Positions 8,878 to 15,722 of a DNA stretch of 64,000 nucleotides are shown here, piece after piece (positions within the stretch are counted from its first letter, which is position 1; each line of letters starts with the position of its first letter). Source of the stretch: Sandaracinaceae bacterium (GTDB lineage: Bacteria > Myxococcota_A > Polyangia > Polyangiales > Houyiibacteriaceae); contig JACKEJ010000007.1 in the NCBI GenBank assembly GCA_020633055.1, positions 496,001 through 560,000 on the forward strand. Reading direction: 5' to 3'. The translations under genes and the position numbers were made by a program. A model generated the notes under the pieces. That model saw nothing but the letters and a program-made list of their open reading frames with translations. It did no database searches and had not been told where the DNA came from.

Positions 8878-9239
8878 CCGGCGGTTCGGACGACGGGTGG
8901 CGGCTCGTGTGTCCGCGCTCCGAGCTACGGGCCGGGGTCCTGCGGCAAGTGTTCCTGGGCCGGAACGAGATGGGCATCCCCGTCTCGGTGCTCGTGGGAG
9001 TCAGCCGCGACGGCGACCTCTACGCCTACGAGAACCTCTGCAAGCACCTGCCGATCCCCCTGGACGGCGGGAGCGGCGACTTCTTCGCGGGGGACCCGGA
9101 CACGCTGCGCTGCGGCACGCACGGCGCGCTCTATCGGGTCAGCGACGGTTTCTGTACGCGGGGTCCATGCCGAGGCACGTTCCTGCACAAGCGCACGCTG
9201 CGCGAACAGGACGGCGAGGTCTGGCTGCGCGTCGAGTGA
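8874..9239 (+). CDS. Small Rieske [2Fe-2S] protein
   Basis: A 121-aa protein starting at a GTG that overlaps the previous stop (GTGA). It has both Rieske cluster motifs: CKH (Cys56, His58) and CGTH (Cys80, His83), with the usual beta-rich spacing between them. Two more cysteines (94 and 99) follow. There is no signal peptide or membrane helix, so it is probably a cytoplasmic ferredoxin-type electron carrier, as found for example with oxygenases. No oxygenase lies next to it. Coupling to a metallophosphatase is unusual and its redox partner is unknown. Confidence 0.85.
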   Translation: MTGGSDDGWRLVCPRSELRAGVLRQVFLGRNEMGIPVSVLVGVSRDGDLYAYENLCKHLPIPLDGGSGDFFAGDPDTLRCGTHGALYRVSDGFCTRGPCRGTFLHKRTLREQDGEVWLRVE

Positions 9240-9290
9240 CCCCGGTCTCTCCAGTGCCCCGGTGTCTCCGGTGCCCCGGTGTCCCTGGTG
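9240..9290. repeat. Three tandem 17-bp repeats right after the Rieske stop codon
   Basis: Three head-to-tail 17-bp units lie at 9240-9256, 9257-9273 and 9274-9290. Each begins CCCCGG and ends GTG, with a partial fourth unit (TCTCCGG) after them. The units differ at a few positions. The array fills most of the gap between the convergent Rieske and small membrane-protein genes and begins at the base directly after the stop codon. Confidence 0.8.
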
Positions 9291-9307
9291 TCTCCGGGGG
9301 CGACGTG

Positions 9308-9535
9308 TCAGCGACCCTGGCCGAATTGGAGGTCGTGCGTCTCGTGGCCGATGTCGTTGTTGTGGAACTCGGGGCCCACGATGCCCTCGGCCATGGACCA
9401 GAGGAGCGCGAACGACAGGCCCAACGTCACGAAGCACAAGCCGATCAGCTTGGGCCCGTTCCAGAACGCATCGGACTTGGCCACGCTCTCGGCGAGGGCG
9501 TCAGACATCGGCACGTTGTTGTAGGTCTGCGACAT
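9308..9535 (-). CDS. Small membrane protein, 75 aa, unknown function
   Basis: Starts at the ATG at complement 9533-9535 (MSQTYNNVPMSDALAESV). It has one clear hydrophobic segment (residues about 35-54, LIGLCFVTLGLSFALLWSMA) and a histidine-rich, polar tail with HNN, HETH and a C-terminal FGQGR. The frame is open upstream, but those residues antisense to the MATE gene are R/S/P-rich and not credible. No Shine-Dalgarno is visible. A promoter-like pair (TTGACC, 17 bp, TACATC) at 9545-9573 would place the transcript start about three bases before the ATG. I do not recognise the family. Confidence 0.6.
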   Translation of the reverse strand: MSQTYNNVPMSDALAESVAKSDAFWNGPKLIGLCFVTLGLSFALLWSMAEGIVGPEFHNNDIGHETHDLQFGQGR

Positions 9536-9544
9536 AGTGGACGG

Positions 9545-9573
9545 GATGTAGACTGGAACTGCCCAGTGGTCAA
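9545..9573 (-). promoter_or_regulatory. Sigma-70-like promoter for the 75-aa membrane protein
   Basis: On the minus strand TTGACC (9568-9573) is followed by a 17-bp spacer and TACATC (9545-9550). The -35 matches 5 of 6 and the -10 matches 3 of 6. The expected transcript start is near 9538, about three bases before the ATG. Confidence 0.4.
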
Positions 9574-9617
9574 CGGGCGGATGAGCGTTCTTCGCCCCTG
9601 TGGCAAGCTGCGCGCGG

Positions 9618-11066
9618 ATGGCCGAGACCGAGACGAGCAACCAGCGCGCGCGTCGCCGCTTCGTCGACGCGGGTTTGTCCCTGGGCGTGTTGCGTTTCGG
9701 CGGTCCGCTGGTGGTGGGGATGGTGCTGCACACCCTCTTCAACCTGGTCGACATGTTCATGATCAGTCGCCTGCCCGACTCGAGCGCGGCGCTGGCGGCC
9801 CTGGGCCTGTGCGACATGGTGGCGGCCGTCGCGACGATCTTGAGCAACGGGATCGCCACGGCTGCGGTGGCCCTCATCACCCGCCACGTCGGCGCCGGGC
9901 ACCTGAGCGGAGTCCGTCGGGCCACCTACCAATCGCTCCTGCTCGTCGTCGTCCTGAGCGTCGTCTTCGGCCTGATCGGGTGGTTCGGCAGCGACCTCAT
10001 CGTGCGGCGACTCATGTTCGCGAAGGGCGACACGGCCGACGTCGCGACGGCCTACCTCGAGGTCATCCTGGGCGGGAGCTTCTCCATCTTTCTGCTGCTG
10101 CACCTGACGGCCGTCCTGCGCGCGCTGGGCCACGCCAAGACCGCCACGGTGCTGCTGGTGTCGGGGAACGCGCTGAACGTCCTGCTCAACGTGTTCTTCA
10201 TCTACGGGGACGGGCCCTCCCCGGAGGTGTTCGCGTGGGGGGCTCCGGTAGCGCGTTTGTTCGGGATCCCGCGGCTGGGCGTGCTCGGCGCCGCGTACGC
10301 GACGGTCATCGCCCGCAGCGTCCCGGTGGTCATCGGCCTGTGGCTGCTCGCGCGGCGACGCGGGGGCCCGCGTTTCCACCCTCTCTACCTGCGCCCCAAC
10401 CCCGCCGTGTTGCGCTCGCTCCTGCGCATCGGGTGGCCCGCCAGCCTGCAGTTGGTGCTGCGCGTCTCCGCGATCCTGGTGTTCATCGCCCTCATCAACG
10501 CCGAGTACACCACCATCGCGGACCAGAGCGCGCTGACGGCCTACAGCATCTGCCTGCGGCTCGAGACGATGGCCCTGTTCGTGGGCATGGGCTGGGGGGC
10601 GGCCGCCAGCTCGTTCGTGGGAGCGAACCTCGGGGCGGGACACGAAGGGCGGGCCAAGCGCGCGGGGTACATCGCCGCCGGATACAACCTCGCCATGATG
10701 CTGGCCTTGGCCGCGCTCTACGTGCGCTACAGCGACGCGCTGCTCGGCATCTTCGACACGACACCCGCCGTGCTCGCCATCGGACACGAGTACCTGAGCA
10801 TCGTCGCGTTCAGCTACGCGTTCCTCGGCGTGGGAGTGGTGCTCTCCCAGGCCATGACGGGTGCGGGCGCCACCCTCTCCAGCCTCGTCCTCGACGCAGC
10901 GTCGCTGCTGGGCGTCATCCTGCCCGCCGCGTATGTCGTCGCGGCCACCCTCGACCTGCCGCGCACCAGCCTCTTCTGGGTCATCTCGCTGGGCAACGTG
11001 GGCAGCGCCGTCCTGTACGTCGGCTACTACGGGACCGGGGCGTTCCTGCGCAAGCAGCTGCGCTGA
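9618..11066 (+). CDS. MATE family efflux transporter
   Basis: A 482-aa inner-membrane protein with about twelve hydrophobic helices in two similar halves, as in multidrug and toxic-compound extrusion proteins that export cationic compounds using Na+ or H+ gradients. Recognisable pieces are the N-terminal half (LGVLRFGGPLVVGMVLHTLFN, VDMFMISRLPDSSAALAA) and the second half (IGWPASLQLVLRVS, GMGWGAAASSFVGANLGAG). Length is usual for the family (about 450-480). The ATG at 9618 is preferred over 9600, which adds six residues. Substrate unknown. Confidence 0.9.
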   Translation: MAETETSNQRARRRFVDAGLSLGVLRFGGPLVVGMVLHTLFNLVDMFMISRLPDSSAALAALGLCDMVAAVATILSNGIATAAVALITRHVGAGHLSGVRRATYQSLLLVVVLSVVFGLIGWFGSDLIVRRLMFAKGDTADVATAYLEVILGGSFSIFLLLHLTAVLRALGHAKTATVLLVSGNALNVLLNVFFIYGDGPSPEVFAWGAPVARLFGIPRLGVLGAAYATVIARSVPVVIGLWLLARRRGGPRFHPLYLRPNPAVLRSLLRIGWPASLQLVLRVSAILVFIALINAEYTTIADQSALTAYSICLRLETMALFVGMGWGAAASSFVGANLGAGHEGRAKRAGYIAAGYNLAMMLALAALYVRYSDALLGIFDTTPAVLAIGHEYLSIVAFSYAFLGVGVVLSQAMTGAGATLSSLVLDAASLLGVILPAAYVVAATLDLPRTSLFWVISLGNVGSAVLYVGYYGTGAFLRKQLR

Positions 11067-11105
11067 CGGCTTGCCCGAATCTCTCTCGCGCGGTACTCCC
11101 GGGGC

Positions 11106-11978
11106 GTGTTGAAACGCATCGAGACGATGAACGGCGCGGCGCTGGACCGCATGCGCGAGTCCTGTCGCCTGGCGGCCGAGTGCTTGGTGATGGTGGGCGA
11201 CCGCATCCGCGCTGGCATCACCACGGACGAGATCAACACGTGGGTGCACCAGTACTGCCTCGACAACGACGCGCTCCCCGCACCGCTGAACTACAAGGGC
11301 TTCCCGAAGAGCGTGTGCACCTCGGTCAACGACTGCGTGTGCCACGGCATCCCAGACGGAACGGTGCTGAAGGACGGCGACATCATCAACGTGGACGTCA
11401 CCACCATCTTCCCCGCGCTGCACGGCTACTTCGGGGACACCAGCGTCACGTTCTACATCGGTGAGCCCTCCGAGGAGGCCAAGCTGGTGACCGAGGTGGC
11501 GCGGCGCGGGCTGGAGCTGGGCATCGAGCAGGTGAAGCACGGCGCGGCGATCGGCGACATCGGGGCCGCCATCCACGAATACGCCGACAAGAAGCAGTGC
11601 TCGGTGGTGCGCGACTACGTGGGGCACGGTGTGGGGCGCGAGTTCCACATGCCCCCACAGATCCCCCACTATCGGGCCCGGGACGCCGCGGCGCGCCTGA
11701 AGATGAAGGCCGGGATGGTCTTCACGATCGAGCCCATGATCAACCTCGGCACGTACGAGACCGAGCTGATGAAGGACCGTTGGACCGTGCTCACCGCCGA
11801 CCGGAAGCTCAGCGCGCAGTTCGAGCACACGGTGCTCGTCACACGCACGGGCGTCGAGGTGCTCACCGCGCGCTCCAGGCTGGTGAAGCACAGCGAGGAC
11901 CTACCGTGGTCGGACGTCGGGCCCCTCAGCACCCCCGCTGCGTTCGCCGGCGGCGCCGCGCAACCGGCCGAGGGCTGA
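11106..11978 (+). CDS. map: Methionine aminopeptidase, type I
   Basis: Removes the initiator Met from new proteins in the cytoplasm. The 290-aa product has the pita-bread fold metal ligands: Asp in NVDVTT, Asp in YFGDTS, His in GHGVGREFH, Glu in FTIEPM and Glu in QFEHT. The frame starts at GTG 11106 (MLKRIETMNG); an internal ATG at 11127 is an alternative and would be close to the normal family N-terminus. The C-terminal tail of about 30 residues is longer than in E. coli MAP. It lies 39 bp after the MATE gene. Confidence 0.94.
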   Translation: MLKRIETMNGAALDRMRESCRLAAECLVMVGDRIRAGITTDEINTWVHQYCLDNDALPAPLNYKGFPKSVCTSVNDCVCHGIPDGTVLKDGDIINVDVTTIFPALHGYFGDTSVTFYIGEPSEEAKLVTEVARRGLELGIEQVKHGAAIGDIGAAIHEYADKKQCSVVRDYVGHGVGREFHMPPQIPHYRARDAAARLKMKAGMVFTIEPMINLGTYETELMKDRWTVLTADRKLSAQFEHTVLVTRTGVEVLTARSRLVKHSEDLPWSDVGPLSTPAAFAGGAAQPAEG

Positions 11979-12106
11979 CGCGTCGGTCATCCATAATTTT
12001 CGGACCAACATCGAAGATGGGCTTCGTCGCCCTTCGGGGATTGTGCGGGGGATGCGTTCCCCCTAGGGTGCCGCTCGTGGGCGGGGGACCGAAGGAGGAG
12101 AAGCAC

Positions 12107-12502
12107 ATGAGGATTCAAACGTTGGGGTTGTTGTTGGCCGTGGGCATGGTGGTTCCGTCCGTAGCGAGCGCCGGGGAATCCCGGGTGGCTGCGGTGTCGA
12201 TCAACCAGGCAGGTACATCGGCGTCCGGTTCGATGCGCGCGACGCGCGACAACAGCAGCGCGAGCGACCGCATCGGGTGCCTGGTGAGCGCTTTCGAGTA
12301 TTCGGGCGGCACCGTCAACTACGCGGCGTGCTGGGCGTACCAGGGCACGAGGTCCTTGACGTGCAGCACGACCAACGCAGCGCTGATCGCGGCGGCCGGC
12401 ACCGTGAGCGAGTCGAGCTTCGTCGAGATTCGCCGCCTGGAGTCCAACCCACTCCGCTGCACCGCCATCGAGGTGGAGAACGACTCGCGCGACCTCCCGT
12501 GA
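12107..12502 (+). CDS. Small secreted protein, unknown function
   Basis: A 131-aa product with a clear signal peptide (MRIQTLGLLLAVGMVVPSVASA, cleavage likely after ASA) and a very good ribosome site (GAAGGAGGAG, 12091-12100, six bases before the ATG). The mature part of about 109 residues has four cysteines (IGC, AAC, TC, RC) that could form two disulfides. No known domain is recognised. The next gene starts 3 bp after its stop, so they may be co-transcribed. Good SD and signal peptide make this a confident gene but the role is unknown. Confidence 0.72.
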   Translation: MRIQTLGLLLAVGMVVPSVASAGESRVAAVSINQAGTSASGSMRATRDNSSASDRIGCLVSAFEYSGGTVNYAACWAYQGTRSLTCSTTNAALIAAAGTVSESSFVEIRRLESNPLRCTAIEVENDSRDLP

Positions 12503-12505
12503 CTC

Positions 12506-13030
12506 ATGGCGAGGCTTCGTGAACAAGGCATCGTGGCGGTCGCGTTCGGGGCCCTCGGCCTAGCCTTGGGATACGCATGGGGAACGCCCGCGGAGACACC
12601 CGAGCCCGTGGCTGCCCAAGCGCCGTCAGCCGAGCTGGCCGAACGGCGACGATGCGTGACAGAGCAGGAGCTCGCGAGCGCGCTGGACGCTCAGCGCATC
12701 GCCCTCTTGGCTGGGGTGCGCGCAGAGCTTGACGCCATGCAACCCCTGGCCCCTGCCACACCCCCCACCCTTGCGACCGCATCGGACGCGTCCGATGCGG
12801 CACCTGCACCTGTCGACGACGAGCGCATGCGAGCCGCCAACGGAGCGTTGGCCGCGACGCTTGCGGACGCGCAGCGCACAGGCCGCTGGACCGAGGCCGA
12901 TCGCGTCCGCTTCGGTGAGATGTACCAGCTGGCCTCTCCGCAAGAGCGGGAAGACCGCCTCGCCGCGCTGCTGACCATGCTCCACACTGGCGAGCTGCGC
13001 GCGGAGGGCGACGGGCCGCCCATGCGCTGA
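12506..13030 (+). CDS. Predicted membrane-anchored protein, unknown function
   Basis: A 174-aa product with one N-terminal hydrophobic segment (residues about 8-25, GIVAVAFGALGLALGYAWG), then an Ala/Pro-rich linker and two helical regions. The second (residues about 105-165) includes LASPQEREDRLAALLTML. Topology is most likely a short cytoplasmic tail, one membrane anchor and a periplasmic helical domain. It starts 3 bp after the previous gene. Antisense frames of similar length exist but are Arg/Ser-rich, so the plus frame is preferred. Family not recognised. Confidence 0.55.
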   Translation: MARLREQGIVAVAFGALGLALGYAWGTPAETPEPVAAQAPSAELAERRRCVTEQELASALDAQRIALLAGVRAELDAMQPLAPATPPTLATASDASDAAPAPVDDERMRAANGALAATLADAQRTGRWTEADRVRFGEMYQLASPQEREDRLAALLTMLHTGELRAEGDGPPMR

Positions 13031-13036
13031 GTCGCG

Positions 13037-13106
13037 GCGCCCGCTCAACAGCACCCGGCTAGCCGAGCGCCCGCTCGACAGCACCCGACTAGCCGAGCGC
13101 CCGCTC
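13037..13106. repeat. 30-bp tandem duplication across the glycosyltransferase stop codon
   Basis: The sequence GCGCCCGCTC recurs at 13037, 13067 and 13097, and the 30-bp unit is repeated with single-base changes. Read on the minus strand the unit contains the last codons and the TAG stop of the GT2 gene, followed by CGGGTGCTGT. A second copy, with its own TAG, and part of a third follow the true stop. Confidence 0.85.
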
Positions 13107-13817
13107 GAGCGCTTCCCGCACGGTCCGCCCACGCAGCTCCACCAACTCACGCGCGACGCGGATCACGGCCGAGACATTCGCGGACTTCGAGTGTCCTGCG
13201 AGACGCGGCCGGCACGAGATGGTCACCGTCTCGTACGGCAGGCGTGCCCGCACCACGCGCATGGGGAACTCGAAGTTCAGGAAGAAGGTGTCGGGCTCGA
13301 GCTGCTCCGGCACGAAGAGGGCACGACGGAAAAGATAAGGCCCGTCGCTGCGCATCTGGACTCCGTGGATGCCGAGGATCAGCGTCCGCACCCCCCAGCT
13401 GAGCACCTTCCGGTGCATTCCATCGTCGCGATCTTCGTAGACGCTGAACACCACCTCGGTGTCGTCTTGCCGCGCTGCCATCAGGGTGCCGATGGCCTCC
13501 GGAGCGATCTGCCCGTCGGCGGGGAGGAACGTCACCCAAGACGCGTGGCAAGCCGAGACACCCGTCTTGATGGCCGCGCCGATGCCCCGGTTGCGATCGT
13601 GCTCGAGGACGACGTGGGCGCGGCCCGTGAGCGCCTCTCGGGCCAGGGCGGCGGTTCCGTCCGTGGACCCGTCGTCGACGAAGACGAGCTCGGCGTCCGG
13701 CACGTGCGCGTCGAGCCAGGCACGCAGCTCCTCGATCACGGGCCGCACGTTCTCGGCCTCGTTGTAGGCCAGCACGATCACGCTGAGCGACGGAGGCGCC
13801 TCGACAGGTGCGCTCAT
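13089..13817 (-). CDS. Family 2 glycosyltransferase
   Basis: A 242-aa GT-A fold enzyme with LSVIVLAYNEAENV at the start, VFVDDGSTDGT (nucleotide-sugar binding), DRNRGIGAAIKTG and FLPADGQI, where the metal-binding DxD is replaced by ADGQ as in polyprenyl-phosphate sugar transferases. Members of this group move a sugar from an NDP-sugar to a lipid or glycan acceptor. No C-terminal membrane helices are evident. Its ATG overlaps the stop of the acyltransferase (ATGA, 13814-13817), so the two are translationally coupled, which suggests joint work on one surface glycan. Confidence 0.88.
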   Translation of the reverse strand: MSAPVEAPPSLSVIVLAYNEAENVRPVIEELRAWLDAHVPDAELVFVDDGSTDGTAALAREALTGRAHVVLEHDRNRGIGAAIKTGVSACHASWVTFLPADGQIAPEAIGTLMAARQDDTEVVFSVYEDRDDGMHRKVLSWGVRTLILGIHGVQMRSDGPYLFRRALFVPEQLEPDTFFLNFEFPMRVVRARLPYETVTISCRPRLAGHSKSANVSAVIRVARELVELRGRTVREALERALG

Positions 13818-14350
13818 GGTCGCACTCTCACCACGCGCGCCGGCACGCCGACGGCCACGGCATACGGGGGCACGTCCTCCGTGACCACGGCCCCCGCGCC
13901 TATCTGCGCCCCACGCCCAATCGTGACGCCAGGCAGCACGATGGTCCCCACGCCGAGATCGGCGTCATCCTCGATGACGACCTCGGCGAACGCCAACGGC
14001 GCATGGAGGATCGGCACGTCACGCCCCGCCTCCTGGTGGTTGGACGTGATGACGCGCACGCCTGGGCCGATGCCCACGTTGCGCCCCACCCGCAGCCCGC
14101 CGGCGCTGTGGAAGAAGCACTGTTGGCCAATCCACGTGCCGTCGCCGATGACCATCGTCGACTTGTAGTAGCCCTTGAGGATGGTCTGGTGCCCTACGTA
14201 GACGCGCGCGCCGATTCGCACGTTCTCGGGGTGGAACACCAGGACGCCCGCCTCGAAGACGCAGCCCTCACCGCACGCGGCGAGGTCTTCGGGCGCGAAC
14301 TCTCCACTGCCGTGGCTGCGCGGTCCAGGCGGGGGAGCTGCGTTCGACAC
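13814..14350 (-). CDS. Left-handed beta-helix (hexapeptide) acyltransferase
   Basis: A 178-aa protein from a GTG at 14350. It has repeated hexapeptides ([LIV]GxxxxIGxx): IGARVYVGHQ, IGDGTWIGQQ, VGRNVGIGPGV, LGVGTIVLPGV, IGRGAQIGAGA. The loop TSNHQEAG carries the His expected to act as catalytic base in O-acetyltransferases of the WbbJ/LacA class. The C-terminal VPPYAVAVGVPARVVR is typical of these enzymes. It probably transfers an acetyl or acyl group to a sugar. It lies 10 bp after the sigma-54 activator and overlaps the glycosyltransferase by 4 bp. Confidence 0.87.
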   Translation of the reverse strand: MSNAAPPPGPRSHGSGEFAPEDLAACGEGCVFEAGVLVFHPENVRIGARVYVGHQTILKGYYKSTMVIGDGTWIGQQCFFHSAGGLRVGRNVGIGPGVRVITSNHQEAGRDVPILHAPLAFAEVVIEDDADLGVGTIVLPGVTIGRGAQIGAGAVVTEDVPPYAVAVGVPARVVRVRP

Positions 14351-14360
14351 GGGGCTGATG

Positions 14361-15683
14361 CTACGCCGAATCGCCCGTCCCGGCCACCACGGCGACCTTC
14401 GACAGACGGTCGCGCAGCGTGCTGCGTGGGATGCCGAGCGCGCGGGCCGCGGCCGTCTTGTTGAAGTCGTGGGCTGCGAGCGCATCGAGCAACGCTTCGT
14501 CCGATAGGCCGCTCGAGCCGAGCGCGAGCGGGTCCAGGCTCGCGAGGACGTCCTCCTCGGTGACGACGGGTCCCATGGCGCGCATGGTGGCGCGGGTCAC
14601 CACGTTCCCCAGCTCGCGCACGTTCCCGGGCCAGGCGTGCGCACGCAGCCGCGCCAGCGCTGGGGCGCTGAACTCGCGTACGGAGCCTGTGCCGCCGTAG
14701 CGCGCGAAGTGTTCGGCCAGCGGTACGATGTCGGCCTGCCTCCTCCGCAAGGGCGGGACCTCGATGGGCAGCTTGCACAGGCGGTAGTAGAGGTCCTCGC
14801 GGAACTCCCCGCTGCGCACCCGCTGCGACAGGTCGCGGTGCGTGGCTGCCACCAGGCGCACGTCGAGCTCGATCTCCCGATCGCTCCCCATCGGCTGCAC
14901 GCGCTTGGTCTCGAGCACACGCAGCAGCATCACCTGGGCGGCCAAGCTCAGCTCACCGAGCTCGTCCAGGAACAGCGTGCCACCGTGCGCCCGCTGGAAA
15001 GCCCCCGCGCGGTCGCCACTGGCGCCCGTGAACGCTCCCTTCACGTGACCGAACAGCTCGCTCGCCAGCGCATCGTGGCGTAGGGCGCCCGCGTTGACGG
15101 CCACGAACGCGCCGCTGCGCCCGCTCGCCTCGTGCACCGCCCGCGCGATGCCCTCCTTGCCGGAGCCGCTCTCGCCCAGGATCACGACGCACGCGGTGGA
15201 CCGCGCGTAGCGCGCCGCGAGCGACATCACGTCGCGCATGGCGTCCGACCGCACGACGTACCGCTCTTCCGGCCCGTCAGCGACGCCCAGCACTCCCTCG
15301 TGGGCCAACGACACGACGAGCTTGGTGCGACCCGCGACGAACACGCTGCCTGGCGCCAGGTCTGCCACACGCACCCGCAGGCCATCTACCCACAGCCCGT
15401 TGCGGCTCCCGAGATCCTCGAGGCACACGCACCCACGATCCGCGCGGGCGCGAAAGTGCACGCCCGACACCGCACGATCGTGCAGCTGCACGTCGGCCCG
15501 AGGCGACGCGCCGAAGGTCCGGAACGTGGAGCGGATCCGCACGCGGCGCGCCTCCCGACCGCCGCCCACCCGCAGCACCAGCTCCGGGCTACCGCACGGT
15601 GCGCGCTGCCCCTCGAGCGGAGCGGTCAGGGGTTCGGCGCCGGGGGCGCGCTCGCGGTCACTGGGAGGAACGGCGTGCAGCAT
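14361..15683 (-). CDS. FHA-domain sigma-54-dependent transcriptional activator
   Basis: A 440-aa bacterial enhancer-binding protein. Residues about 40-125 form an FHA domain (ADVQLHD, VSGVHFRA, LEDLGSRNGLWVDG) that should bind a phosphothreonine peptide, so it is probably controlled by Ser/Thr kinases. Then comes the AAA+ core: Walker A GESGSGKE (170-177), the sigma-54-contacting GAFTGA (216-221) and Walker B GGTLFLDEL (about 234-242). A Fis-type HTH is at the end (FNKTAAARALGIPRSTLRDRL). GAFTGA is intact, so it should remodel sigma-54 polymerase. It sits between a cysteine-module lipoprotein and glycan genes on the same strand. Confidence 0.95.
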   Translation of the reverse strand: MLHAVPPSDRERAPGAEPLTAPLEGQRAPCGSPELVLRVGGGREARRVRIRSTFRTFGASPRADVQLHDRAVSGVHFRARADRGCVCLEDLGSRNGLWVDGLRVRVADLAPGSVFVAGRTKLVVSLAHEGVLGVADGPEERYVVRSDAMRDVMSLAARYARSTACVVILGESGSGKEGIARAVHEASGRSGAFVAVNAGALRHDALASELFGHVKGAFTGASGDRAGAFQRAHGGTLFLDELGELSLAAQVMLLRVLETKRVQPMGSDREIELDVRLVAATHRDLSQRVRSGEFREDLYYRLCKLPIEVPPLRRRQADIVPLAEHFARYGGTGSVREFSAPALARLRAHAWPGNVRELGNVVTRATMRAMGPVVTEEDVLASLDPLALGSSGLSDEALLDALAAHDFNKTAAARALGIPRSTLRDRLSKVAVVAGTGDSA

Positions 15684-15722
15684 GCCGAGCTTGTCGGCGT
15701 GCGTGACCGTCGGTTGCGTGGC

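Noticed and set aside
8897..11464. An 855-codon plus-strand frame across the Rieske, MATE and map genes
   Set aside because: It is Arg/Gly/Pro-rich and overlaps three genes with clear family motifs in other frames.
9570..11891. A 773-codon minus-strand frame antisense to the MATE and map genes
   Set aside because: Composition (His, Gln, Arg, Asp) is that of a frame opposite a GC-rich gene; no motif.
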